64,000 nucleotides of DNA from Ceratopteris richardii. Taxonomy: Eukaryota > Streptophyta > Polypodiopsida > Polypodiales > Pteridaceae. The notes under the pieces were generated by a model, which was given only the letters and a program-made list of their open reading frames with translations, searched no databases and was not told the DNA's origin. Of the stretch, positions 24,979 to 36,746 are shown in pieces. The first letter of the stretch is position 1. The number at the start of each line of letters is the position of its first letter. The position numbers and the translations under genes were made by a program. The stretch covers positions 88,797,632 through 88,861,631 of the forward strand of contig CM035407.1 of the NCBI GenBank assembly GCA_020310875.1, in the 5' to 3' direction.

Positions 24979-24996
24979 TGGCGCCGTTGCCGGGGA
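24979..24996 (+). promoter_or_regulatory. primer binding site of element I (Asp tRNA)
   Basis: TGGCGCCGTTGCCGGGGA, seven bases after the LTR; an exact match to the Asp-tRNA complement found in plant Athila/Tat-like elements. Confidence 0.95.
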
Positions 24997-25021
24997 TCGA
25001 GTCTAGGACGAATGTGTGATG

Positions 25022-25275
25022 GTAAGAGTATAGCAAGAAGTGGCGTTGGAAGGTAAAAATTTCAGTTTTTGTTGTTGTTTTTACTTAGTTTCTAGTGTTT
25101 TTCACCTCCCCCACACTCCATCTTCATCACCGCATCATCATCTTCATTTCCAAAAAAATCAGAAAATTCACCATATCCACCCATTCTCCTCATTTCCCCT
25201 CATTTGTGCATGCGAGAGAGTGAGAGAGAACTTTTGTGCTTGTGTGTACTTTTGTTTTCTTGAGTTTTCTTGCAG
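25022..25275 (+). other. candidate leader intron of element I
   Basis: Donor ATG|GTAAGA at 25022 and acceptor TTTTCTTGCAG|GTA ending at 25275, 254 bp. Position, length and the sequence TGTGTGATG before the donor match the candidate in element O (16738-16975), although the bodies look different. Inference from consensus only. Confidence 0.4.
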
Positions 25276-25351
25276 GTACAGAGCTCCAGTGCATCAGGAA
25301 GGCTGCGAAAAGGTAAAATTTTCAGTTTTTGTCAGAAATTGCCGACTGTGT

Positions 25352-26180
25352 CAGACCATCGCGATGGTCTGCAAAGTTCAGAATTTGGAGAAGGCGACCA
25401 CACCAGCGTGTAGGCGACACCAGCGCCTCTAGGAATCCACACTTGCATTTGGAAAAATCATAGTTTGGTGGACCATCGCGACGGTCTCTGACCATCGCGA
25501 TTGTGTCACACCATCGCGATTGGCTCACGCCATCGCGACGGCTTGGCCGGACCATCGCGACGGTCTCTGACCATCACGATTGTGTCACGCCATCGCGATT
25601 GTCTCACACCATCGCGCCGACGGTGCCACGTGGCAATCTAGACCATCGCGACGGTGCACCCTCACGCCATCGCGACGGTCCCAGACCATCGCGATCATCT
25701 CAGACCATCGCGACGGTGCACTTCAGACCATCGCGACACTTCAAAAATTCAGACCATCGCGATTGGCTCACGCCATCGCGCTCAAACCATCGCGATTGGC
25801 TCACGCCATCGCGCTCAGACCATCGTGACGGTTCACTTTGGACCATCATGATTGTCCACGTTGACCGTTGACTGACGCCATCGCGACGGTTCACTTTAGA
25901 CCATCGTGATTGTGCAAATCCAGACCATCGCGATTGTGCAAATCCAGACCATCGCGATTGTGCAATTCCAGACCATCGCGACGGTGCACTTTCACGCCAT
26001 CGCGATTGTGCAAATTCAGACCATCGCGATTGTGCACTTTCACGCCATCGCGATTGTGCAAATTCAGACCATTGCGATTGTCCGCCAGTTCACGCCATCG
26101 CGACGGTGCACCTTCACGCCATCGTGACGGTCCCAGACCATCGCGATTGTCTCAGACCATCGCGATTGTGCACCGCCATC
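25352..26180 (+). repeat. leader array of CCATCGCGA palindromes, element I
   Basis: About 34 copies of the core CCATCGCGA in 830 bp, mostly followed by TTGTG, CGGTG or TTGGC and separated by 8-30 bp. The first copy is a perfect 20 bp palindrome, CAGACCATCGCGATGGTCTG (25352-25371); most others are near-palindromes. Each intact core holds TCGCGA. Variants are mainly CG to TG or CA (for example CATCGTGA, CATCATGA), as expected from decay of methylated CpG. It lies between primer site and gag and encodes no conserved protein. Confidence 0.9.
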
Positions 26181-27017
26181 GCAAATTTTAGGGTTACATT
26201 TTTGGCCAATTTTGGGGCTATTTTTGGGAAATTTTTGGGTGATTAGACTCATAGGAGACCCCTTAGCTCATATTTGGAGAAAAACCTGTTTGTCAGTTTT
26301 TACCCCCCAGGGCCTGAACGGTCATAACTTTTTCATCCGAAGTCCGTTTTTTGAGCTTAATAGCTCATTAGAAAGCTCTTGACGAGTACTACGTGAGCTC
26401 AACTGTTTTTTTCTTAAAGAATACGTCTATTTTTAGATAAGCTATTTTGAGGTTGACCTAGTTTGGGACTTGACAGCCAGGGGCAAGCATTAAAAAGTTG
26501 GGCAAAAGGGAAGGGACTTAAAAGGTGTATATACTCAAGTGCTTGATCATCCAACTGTGAATTGGTCTAATATTGGATTTGTCCAGGTCTAGCAAGGGCA
26601 ATCAAGGGCAACCAAGGCAAGGCAGTGAAGGGCATAAAGCTTGGGAAGCGCAGCTTCTTAGGCATCAGAGCAACCAGAAAAGCTGACTCGAGGTTGGAAG
26701 ATTACTCAACCCCCTCAGTCAATTCTTAGCTTAGGATAAACGTTAGCTTTTGTGGATTTAAGTCGATAAGAACGCCTCAAGTTCAAGAGAGTTAAAATTA
26801 TCAAGTCCAAGACTAAAGATAAAGGTGTGTGACACGAAAACCTAAAGGAAAGAACATAAGTCTGACGGAACGAGAACTCAAAATTATAACGGAAAGTCGA
26901 ATTCCTGACGCATACAGTAAGACAAAAATCTAAAGAAATTTAAAAAGAATCAAGAAAGTAATAACAAAGAATCATTGATGATCTGAGTGTGTACCGAGTG
27001 TGCAAGGAAGAAAATTA
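26181..27017 (+). other. untranslated leader of element I before gag
   Basis: About 840 bp without a convincing frame or repeat. It ends at the gag ATG (27018). Possibly contains packaging signals, but none is recognisable. Confidence 0.5.
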
Positions 27018-30000
27018 ATGAACCTTAGATCGGGCAAACATATAGGTAAGTCAGACCGACGAAGCCTTAGATCATCAGAGGCAAGTGTAAGAACTACTGC
27101 TCGATCGTGGGCTCAACAATTGAATAGTAATTATCCCTACGAGAGCTCAGATACTAGTGATTCAAAAATGGCAATTAGCACAGAAAGACCAGAAGTAGGG
27201 TCGAATGTAGCCTACTTAGAAAAACCTAAAGGACCCTATAGGACTCAACTAGAGTTTCTCCGAACCAACCGATTAGGTGCTCGCATCTATGAGGATCGTT
27301 TGCGAAGGCAAGTGGTGCAAATGCACAACCTCGATCAACCCATTGGATTGGAACATCCAGTGGTGAAATTCGAGAGAGACGCGTACATAGACAAGGAAGG
27401 AACGATGTACATCTTAAGTACGCAGCCAAACAATACCGACGAGTTTGGCGTGATTCAACCAGAGACGGAAACAAAATCTCAAGGAAAAGAACCATTAGAA
27501 GAGCCTAGAACACCTAGAGGGAAATCTGTACTGACACGAGTACTAATCCCGGATCGGATCCCTCAGGACAACAGAAGCATAGAGTTGTTTGTAAATAAAG
27601 AAACTGATGAAGCCTTTTGGAGATACAAGACCGAAATACTTAGTGAGGTAGGTATCATCACTATATACGAGTTCAAGGACCCGGATACACCTGGAAAGGT
27701 TGTATACCTGGATGAGACTTCAGAAAGAGTCTTTGTGGTGCCTGACCGCGCTAAAAACACATACACATGGAGAGGTGAATTGGTATTCCCTCCATCTAGG
27801 ACGAACATGAATACAAGTCAACAAGGGGCAGGAACATCATCAGCCCATGGAAATCAAAGAGAGGGAAATAAAGAAAGACCCGAAGTAAGCTTCACTCATC
27901 CCATAGGGAGAGATAGAACAACCACAGACACTAATAGAGCGGATAGACAAAGAGATCATGGAATAGTAGGTGGTAGAGATGATTTCCCTCTACCTAGACC
28001 ACGTGAACACGCAAGAATATTGAGACCCACACAATTAGTAAAATCAATGAAGAATTATTTTGATGGGACAGGAGATCCCTATGACCACGTCGCAGAATTC
28101 AAGCAAGTGCTAAGAGCAGAACAAGTTGAAGACATGTTCACGCAATACAACGCATTTGGACTAACGTTAAAGAACACAGCTTTAACTTGGTTCCAACCTC
28201 TACAACAAAGGCAATTTAGAGTCATCCATCACTTTTTAGAGTCATTCATCACCGAATTCTCTAAAAGTGGGATTAGACATGACACATCTTCGTTGATTCA
28301 TAGCTTTAAACAGACCCCTCAAGAAACAGTGAGACTGGTAGGACGTAGGTTTAGACAATATGTTGAATGATGTCCAATGCAAGAGCTACCCTCACAAGCT
28401 AAGCAAGTGTCATTGTTTTTAGATGGCTTGTTGAGCTCTAAACTACGCTCCTACGTGTACCTAAAAGAACCCAGAACGCTAGAGCAATGTGTAAGAATTT
28501 GTATAGACATTGAGGACAACTTAGGAGATGAGTTGGAACTCTCAAAGGTCTATAAGGACTCTGACTGTTCATCTCTAGCATCCACAAAATTGTCTAGCTC
28601 AATAGAAGACCTAGCAGAAAAAGTGGCCCAGAAGCTAGGAGTTTCTAGTAAACCTAGGGTGCTAACAAACAAGCGTTGTTACACCTGTGGTGGTGACCAT
28701 ATGGCAAATGTGTGTCCCAATGCACCACAACCACAAACCAACCCTAGTGGCCAATATTGTACAATTGAGAGAAGATACACGAATCATACGGCTCAGGACT
28801 GCCCATACAACAAACAAACCGTGAGACAGAACTATCCGCAAGCATACCCGCAGCCAGGTAGGTATCAAGGCCAATACAATGCTCAGCCCTATTACTATAG
28901 GCCTCCTCAGAACTACCCATACCAGGCTCAACAGAGACCTCAACCTGTCTTAGCTCAGCAGCCACCCCCACCAGCGAATGTCATCTCAGTCAAATACGCT
29001 GCTGCAGAAGAGAACCTAAGTAGGGCTTTAGTGCCTTCTTCACCTTTGATCACAGAGAGTGACCCACACTCAAACAGTTTTGACTCTACGCATGTAGATA
29101 GTCCACCCGCATATTACACAGAGTCACCAGAACATGTGGAGACATATCATTATGATAGTCCACCAGTGGAACCTAGTTGGGAGCCCGACTATGCTAATGT
29201 GATGTACACAAACCCAAATCCACGGCCCCAATTAAGACAACAGAGACCACAGGGCCCTAGAGGACCATGCTTTAGGTGCCAAGGAGATCATTTCATAAAG
29301 GATTGTCCACATCCCCCGATAGCAGGACAATCACAGTACTATAACATACAAGGCCTTTGTGCCGATTGTGGCAAAGAGAACATAATCAAAGATTGTCCTA
29401 AGAATCCAGTTAACGCTTCGAATGTGACACCGATCAATGTGATAGGTATTGTAAGTAACGCAGATGGATCCAACCCTACATACGTGCCTATCCAAGCTAT
29501 AACAAGAGCCCAGGCGCTCTTACAGAACCAATAGCTTAATCAAGAGAAAGTAGCCGGAACCAGTGAAGTTGCAGAATCTAGCAGTAAAAAGACGAAATCT
29601 TGGAAAGATTCTAGAGAAAGGATAAAGAGAAAATGGAGTAAAAAGATAAGTGAGTTGGAAGGAAGTTTAAAGGAATCTAGAGCCAAAATCCAAGAATTGA
29701 CTTCACAGGACTTGAATCAAGAGAATCCAGCTCAGAAATCAGGATCAGTTTTAGCGGAACCCATACCAGAAAATCTAGACATGATGTTTTGTGCATATCA
29801 GGCTAGATTAAAAGAGGGACCTCAGGTAGCTGAAATGAGCAAAAACTACCCTCGGGCTGATCTAGAAATTGAGAGAACCAAAATTTGCATGAAGATGGTA
29901 GAACTAGCACAAGCTTTGTTCGAAGCCTCTAGATATCTTAATTGGAATAACATGGCAAAACCTGAATTACATTTTCAAGGACTAATGGAGAGGCTAGAAT

Positions 30001-30968
30001 ACTTGATAGAGAGCAAAGAGAAAAAAAATCAGCCTAGGAACCCTATTATCCCAGAGACACAGGAAAGGAATGCACCATCCCTGTCTCAAGTACCCAATAC
30101 AGAAAGTCAAGTCAACCTGTCTTCCATACATAGGTACTCACATGAATTTTTGAGAGAAATACAAGAAGAGAAATGGAGAAAGGAACAAGGAACCCATCCT
30201 CCTATTCAAGAAATAGATGACTTGCAGGAACAATTTCCCCAAGATATCCCCTCTATATACAATGATGTAGAGGAAGAACAAATGAGTGAACACACAAGAT
30301 TTGAATCTAATTCTTTACAAGAATTACCTCAGTTCACAGGACCTTGGGAAGCAAAGTCTATTAGTATGAGAGCACCCACGATAATAGTGAGGAATGAAGA
30401 GTCAGTAATCCCTAGAAACACGGAAGTGATCAAGAATACTAAAGTACAATGTAACCTCACTCTAGAGGAGTTATTGAAGATAAAACCAGAATTGTGGAAA
30501 CATGTAGCAAATCAATTCCCCGAGCTTGCTACTACTCCCTCACAAATAGGATCACAAAATAAGGTACCAGAGATACCCGTAGAAAAGATTGGAGATGTAA
30601 GCGAAGGAGAGGAAGGTAACACTTATCTTTCGATAACCCATCAGGGCTACACCACGAAAGCCATCTTAGATTCAGGAGCCGGAGTAGCCATAGCTACCAC
30701 CGCTTTATGGAAACGTTGGGGTAAGCCAGCATTGAGACCCACCAGGATGAAGCTACAAATGGCTGATGGACATATAGAAAAACCATTAGGCTTACTAGAT
30801 CACGAACGAGTCAACCACAACAGAGGAACCCAGACCGACAACATCACCAGGCAAGGCAAAGAAAGCAGAAGTATCAACATCACAGAACAAGTGGCAGGAG
30901 ACAAATATGGGTGCCAAAAGGACAGCAACCACAGGCTATTGGCAACACTGCAGACGAGAACAGGATAA
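27018..30968 (+). pseudogene. gag-protease frame of element I with two in-frame stops
   Basis: One frame of about 1317 codons, open except TGA at 28368-28370 and TAG at 29532-29534. Start ATG 27018 (MNLRSG) is shared with element O. Order: variable N-terminal region; gag domain about 28040-28450 (GTGDPYDHVAEFKQVLRAEQ, ALTWFQPL, SSLIHSFKQTPQETVRL); knuckle CYTCGGDHMANVC at 28677; Pro/Gln/Tyr-rich linker; knuckle CFRCQGDHFIKDC at 29269; a third with His replaced by Asn, CADCGKENIIKDC, near 29359; long linker; retropepsin with Asp at 30669 in AILDSGAGVAIATTALW. The TGA replaces an Arg codon, since O has DRCP at the same place. After PLGLL the frame runs into unrelated tail sequence, marking the pol deletion. 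Confidence 0.9.
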
Positions 30969-31384
30969 AGTTGCAACAGAAGCTGAGTTCGCATCCAAAG
31001 TCCCCTCGATCTTCTTCTACACGTACCAGTACTCGACAGATTTGGATCGCCAAGAAATATCTTATCCATAGACCCACACCCATGCAGATTTGGGTACCCA
31101 AACCATGTATTATATCCCAACCCTCAAGCCGTGTAATATATACCCCTCAGAAACCTTTTCATCCTTCAATACCACCAAACCCGATACCACTTTTTGTACC
31201 TCAGCAGAAACATACCACCCACTCAAAGACTCTTAGGAAATGGATACCGAAACGTATCCAGACGTCTTCTTGTACCATCGTATCTAACAATTTTCCCACC
31301 CCGTTTAAACTCCACCCTTGTACTAATTCACCCTCAACCAAACCTTGTATAAATTCATACACCCAAACCCCACATCATGCATAA
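30790..31384 (+). pseudogene. post-pol tail of element I with W-P-K repeats
   Basis: Downstream of the deletion junction another frame carries QIWVPKGQ (near 30902), RQIWIAKKYL, MQIWVPKPC and RKWIPKRIQ. The same motif recurs in the tail of element O (RVWISKKVV, QIWIPKSC, QIWMPKDK at 39400-39720), so this segment is the counterpart of the part of O that follows its second retropepsin-like domain. A frame change separates it from the gag-protease frame. Function unknown. Confidence 0.6.
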
Positions 31385-31614
31385 TAACGGCTCATCAAGA
31401 AATGTATGCATAATCTGACCATGTAGGTGTCTAGAGACCTGCATTAGTTTTGCAAATAATCATTGCATTAATCACTTCACGACACTTGGCTACACGGGTT
31501 ACACATCGGTTATGGAAAGGGATTGCGGTCTCACCTTAATGGGATCATAATTAATTTCCATACTAATGTGTTAATCTTTTGTAGCAGATCTTTTCCATTA
31601 GCTCATCAGTCATC

Positions 31615-34600
31615 ATGCAAACCGAAGCAGGACCATCGGAAGTAGGCCCCAGCGTAGCTGCGGTGCCCCTCAATGTTTTACGCGCAGAATCCCACCCGAC
31701 CGCTCCACTGCCAGAGTTCCAAGGATTTCCGGGACCCATGCCAATCGATAACCCACCTATGGGATACACAGAGAAGATACACCGTAACTCTCATTGGTTC
31801 CAAGGCCTAGCAGGACCGTTAGCTGATGCGGACTTCATTTTTGAAGCAAATATGACATTTGATGACCGCACATGGGGCAAGTATCAATTCTTCTCAAGAG
31901 AATTCGAAGGCCTACAGAACACCCAAGACTTAACTCATGTTTGGGCTAGAGCCGGCTTCACGGAGTATTTCAGTGATCCTCTGCCCAAACCTGACTTTTA
32001 TAGGTGTTATTACTTAATCACCACTTTGCTGGCCTCAGAGAATAAGGACATCCCAGGAACCTTTATTTTGCCTTCTTTAGTGGATGATCCACCTTACAAA
32101 AGATTTTATCTTTCGAAGGATTTAATCAGGGCGGCCATCAAAATTCATGGAACACACACTCCAACGGAGAAAGAACGGCTAGTCCTAGAGCAGATGAAGC
32201 GTGGTGACGTAACTAAGTGGGAGGATATTTCTGCTATAACACCTGAGCTCTCTAAGCCACTACGGATATGCATGCAGCACTTTGCTTTCCCAGCTCAGGA
32301 TCGTTTTACCATGCCCCACAAGAGAATCTGGTTTGGATTATACTTAGCATGTACTGGACCGCAAACAGTTGATCTAGCTAGCTGGATCATTGATCAGCTC
32401 TATTTGGCCCAACATCGGTGGGAGCGAAAGAAGGTAATCAACGGATGCTGCGCCCTCACCAGGATCATATATATGTGCTTGGCATATGACTTACCAATTG
32501 AGCGTGCCATGACCAGTGAGGAACTGAAAGCATTTAAAGGCACCACTAGGAAGGCTAGAAAGTCTAGCAAAGGCAGAGCCGGAAAGCGGATGAGAGGTAC
32601 TATTCCGTGCCTACAAGTCCCAGAATCACCCTCTCCACAACCATCTCCAGAGCAGTCACCAACAGCAGCCACACCCACAGTACAACCTATTCGCATAAGG
32701 TTATCTAGACTAGTGGTAACGGAGGGCACCACCAGTACTATCGCACCCCAAGCAGCCACAACCACAGAACCTATCACCACAGCAGCTGAACTTCCCACCA
32801 CTATTGGTGCGGAAGCTTTCTCTTTTCCAATACCGCATTTAGAACCAGGACAAGCAGAGCCACTGGACCAAACCTTTGATTTTGAGATGCCCGATGCATT
32901 CTCCAATCAGTTCCAGTATTCAGAAGGACACTTGTTTTCTCAAGAATTTGAAAGGCCTAGCTACCCTACTACACCCAGGGATCAGCCACAAGGACAGATC
33001 GTGTCCAGCTCTGATGACGAAAGAACAGCAACCGATGACGACGAAGGAGACGATGAAGCTAGCCAGGGAACACATGAATCCCAAGAGCAGGAACAGACAG
33101 ATGGCCAAGGCCAACAAACAGACACACATGGTGATACAAGTACCCATGAAGATGAAACTTACGAGGCAACAACTTACACACTAGCTATCAAGAAGCTGTA
33201 TAGAACCATGGAAAAAGTTTGGGCACGCAAGAAGCTGACAGAGGAAGAGAGCCAAAAAATAATAGAACAAGAACTTGTCACAGGCGGATTCGAAGACGCA
33301 TACATCAAAGGATTCCGCGAGTTAGTCAAATCAATAGGCTCCAACGAAGCGCTCAGGTACTTGCAAAGAAAGCCACTACCACAGTTTGACCCCCGCCGAG
33401 TCCGACTACTTTCCAAGCCCGGCGAATACATTCGTGTACCAACCGGAGCACAATCTTCAGAACAAGCCAGAGAGGCACGCCTCGTCCCCGAAAGTTCATT
33501 GGCCGTAGAAACCATCTTTGTAGATTCCCCACCCCGCACTACAACTGTACAAACGTCAGTAGTCACTGAAGTACCGACCACCCCAACCGCTCCTCTCTCA
33601 CCACCCGTCCATCCAGCCTCCCCTCTTCACCCTCCTTCCCCCAGACCAACATCTTCATTCGCCGGTGGTGTTGCAGAAATTATCTTTACGACCACTAACC
33701 CCACAATTCCCGCACCCATTAGCCCTAATCTACCCCTTCCCACACCCACCTTTCTATCCAACCCATTCCTTCATCAATCTTTTCCATCTTTCCCCACAAC
33801 TCCAAGACCCCTTTTTCCATTCCCACCGCCATTAACCTTCTCCCCCATCTCACCTCCCCGACCCACTGTAACCCCTCTTTCCCCTTTCCACCAAGCTGCT
33901 CCAGCCAGCCCCCCTGTAAATTACCCCTCAACCTTTGTAAATCCCGTATTTACACCAGCACGAACACCCACGATCACACCCATATTCACGGTCACCGCAC
34001 TAGACACGTCCACTGACATGGACATTTCACCACCCACTGCACCATCACTTACTTCACTCACGGCACAAACATTTTTAGGCACATCACAATTTTCAACAAT
34101 CACTACATCATCCACCTTCCCACCCCCATTCCCCATTCCCGTTGCATCTACACCAACTGCATCTTCATTTAGCACCCCGTTAATACTCTCACCCACTGTA
34201 GATAATGCAGTCCGACAGATGTTCATGTGTATGACGCAAGTAAGAGATGAGTTCACATCTCTTGGTGATAATTATCAGCAGCTGCAGAGGACAACCAATG
34301 ACTTACAGTCGCAGCTTAACTTATTATCTATTGAGAATGCCTCTCTGAACACCTGCTACCAAGAATTACGCGAGGCTTATCACAAATTGGAGCTAGAAAG
34401 CAAAGAAAAGACCAAGGAAGCCACTGCTGACTTGGATAATTTATTAAGAGCCCAGACAGTCCGCAATGCAACGCTAACACGAAACATGGGCTTACTAAGA
34501 AGACACCTAGCCGCAGCAAAAGAGGAGAACCAGAGACTCCAAGAGCAGAATAGAGAGAATTTGGAAGCGGCATTGGACCATCCAGAACAACCCTTAAGTC

Positions 34601-36109
34601 CTAGCAGATTCAAGGCAATCCCATCCGAAGCAATGAAGATGTTGCTAGAAGACCATGTTAGACTGCTCGAGGACTATGATCGGATGAACGAAGAGCATCA
34701 GCAGCTAAAGGAAGATCACAAGCTACTACAGCTCAGAGAACCGGCAACACAACAAGTACAAGTAGCAGCAGAAGTACCAGAACCTGTGGACCCCTCTCCT
34801 GACCTCCTAGAGGAACTCAACTCATTACGGGCCCAGGTATTGACCCTTGAATCAAGGATTGCAGTATATGAAGCGCCACCAAGGCCAGATTCCCCACCTG
34901 AGCTTCCAGCTGACGAAGAAACAGTCACCATCCCGGTGGAGGAAACATTTGAAGAGGCGTACGAGCCATAGCCCATCCCAGGCGGACGCGTCACGGCCGA
35001 AGGCCAGATGACGTATGAACTTCCGACCCCCGCGTGGATGAAGACTATTGAGGAAATTGGAACAACGCACCCAGCTAGAGTCGAGGCCCAGCTACATGCT
35101 ATGGCCATGATCGAAGAAAGAATTTTGCAATCTCCCTACTTTGCTCAATTGGCCCCACGCAGGTACATATCCGGGCATGAGCTTCAATACAAACCTTACT
35201 TCATGCTAATGGCCGAATACCAGCTGGCCATAGAGAAGCGAACGGGCAAGAAGCCATCACATGCAACTCAATTCGAGCCTGGAGACTTGCCACTGGATGC
35301 GCAACAAGGCACTATTTATCAACCAGGTTGGCGTACACGTCTTTTACAGGAGTACCCTGAAATGATGAGCACATGGGTTAAGGCACCTTTACATTTAAAA
35401 TACAACCCATGTTGGGGACCCGTGCCACGTCGCCGCTCCTGGACTGCCTTCGCTATCAAAGTACAAAACAATAAGCAGTAAGGACTGGCTGAACTACCCA
35501 TATTTCAGGCCACCTACAGGACCACCGACAATTGGCTACATGATGGCAACGATTCGTCACTGGCTCCCTCGCTTGAGATATATGGATGATATAGCAGCGC
35601 ATATGACTGTCAAGATCTTTGACATGATGCAAATGATATTTAAAGTCTTCCGGCGAGTCAAAGCACCATATGTTAATACCCCGGGCTTTGAGCATGGCAA
35701 CTTGGATCTCGCATATGACATGAGTACGACGCCATCGCTCCGGGTGTGTTATGCCTGGCATTGCAGAGTCAAGTACTTACCGGCGTGCTACAAGCAAACA
35801 TTCGAAGAAATGTTCACCACCGGTTTCTAGGAATACCACTCTGAAGTGTTCATCAGCAGGCCGACCCACTTATTGCAATTATTTGCCTGTGAACAGTTGG
35901 TGTATTCCACGCATTACAGACTCCCACCATCAGATGAACCACAACCAGTTAATTGGGAGAAGCTCGAGGCAGACCTGGCCCGAGGCATTCGTATCTCCGA
36001 GCACACCCTCGCTCAAGACCTCCTACAGAACTATATCCGGCAGACCTCACAGCAAGGTTCTGTCAGGGACGACAGAAGCGAGAGGGAGGGGGGTGTTGGA
36101 AGCAGCTAG
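31615..36109 (+). pseudogene. ORF2 of element I, long extra protein of unknown function
   Basis: From ATG 31615 the frame is open for 1118 codons to a TAG at 34969, continues in frame to 35481, then shifts by one near 35470-35540 and runs to 36109 with one TAG (35828), ending at the polypurine tract. Regions: N-terminal domain (residues about 40-320: FYRCYYLITTLL, RKKVINGCCALTRIIYMCLA) that aligns with O at 40120-40850; acidic segment near residues 460-515; Pro/Ser/Thr-rich linker (about 645-860); coiled coil rich in L/E/Q (about 865-1050); C-terminal domain (WLNYPYFRPP, MTVKIFDMMQMIFKVF, YKQTFEEMFTTGF, VRDDR). I do not recognise the family. No signal peptide or membrane segment is evident, so an envelope role is not supported. 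Confidence 0.82.
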
Positions 36110-36741
36110 AGGCACAGACGACACGGAAGCATGTAACGACAAAGCAGGGAGCCAGTCGAATCGTTTTTCAAATAATTATGTTTTCAAATACTTTCCAAAA
36201 ACCTCCAACAGTGATTTTTATCACTATTGTAACATATGTAACATAGAAAACCCCATCTTGTAATCCATAGCTCCATTTTGTGCAAGCCGAGGAGTCCTCG
36301 AGCTTGAGGAGCTTAGGTAGAATGCGCGTACCAATTTTCGTTATTTTTAGACATCGTTTACCCTTCCAAATAGCATCTAGGACCTAATTTTTAACTAGGC
36401 CGGTCACTAGATGTGAAACCGGTCAAAACTAGTCTAGAAACTATAAAAAGAGCTAGAGAGCTCATTTTTGAGGGTGGTTCATGTTAGCTTGTTTGAGGTT
36501 AGAGTTCTTTTGAGCTTGTAATAGTGTTCTTGAGCAATAGAGCTAATTTCTCACCTTCCATTGTGTCTTGCTTGTCTCTTCGTAGTGTGTGTGTATGTGT
36601 GTGTGCATTTCTATGCTTCTCACCTTCACTCTCACTTCATCTCACATTCACGATCTTCATATCACTCCTATCTCTTCCGCGGATTGACATTAAGGAGGTG
36701 AAGCTTCTTAACGTGGTTCTCACCATTGTGCTAGAGCAACA
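36094..36741 (+). repeat. 3' LTR of gypsy element I
   Basis: 648 bp; no difference from 24324-24971 found by eye. TATAAAA at 36442-36448. The purine run just upstream (36078-36093, GCGAGAGGGAGGGGGG-like) is the polypurine tract. Confidence 0.97.
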
Positions 36742-36746
36742 GGAGT

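Larger units (their letters stand above)
24324..36741 (+). mobile_element. non-autonomous gypsy element I nested in pol of O; TSD GGAGT
   Basis: 12,418 bp, flanked by GGAGT (24319-24323 and 36742-36746). The two 648 bp LTRs (24324-24971 and 36094-36741) look identical base for base by eye, so insertion is recent. Inside: Asp-tRNA primer site, candidate leader intron, palindrome array, gag-protease frame, a tail with W-P-K motifs and the long ORF2. RT, RNase H and integrase are absent: the protease part joins directly to the post-integrase tail. Shared gag, protease, tail and ORF2 order with O suggests it moves with enzymes from an O-like relative. Confidence 0.97.

Noticed and set aside
24754-25056. 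100-codon frame at the end of the 5' LTR of I, repeated at 36524
   Set aside because: Lies in the LTR, diverges in the second copy where the LTR ends, and has no known motif.
25352-26180. The regular repeats could be called a CRISPR array
   Set aside because: The units are 9-20 bp with spacers of very uneven length and similar sequence, in a eukaryotic retrotransposon leader, with no cas genes.
25322-26252. Several open frames rich in P-S-R or I-A-I within the array, on both strands
   Set aside because: They are translations of the palindromic repeats; all six frames are partly open, and no protein is conserved.
33174-35108. Minus-strand frames rich in S, G and V opposite ORF2 of element I
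   Set aside because: Antisense shadows of the Pro/Ser/Thr-rich and coiled-coil parts of ORF2.
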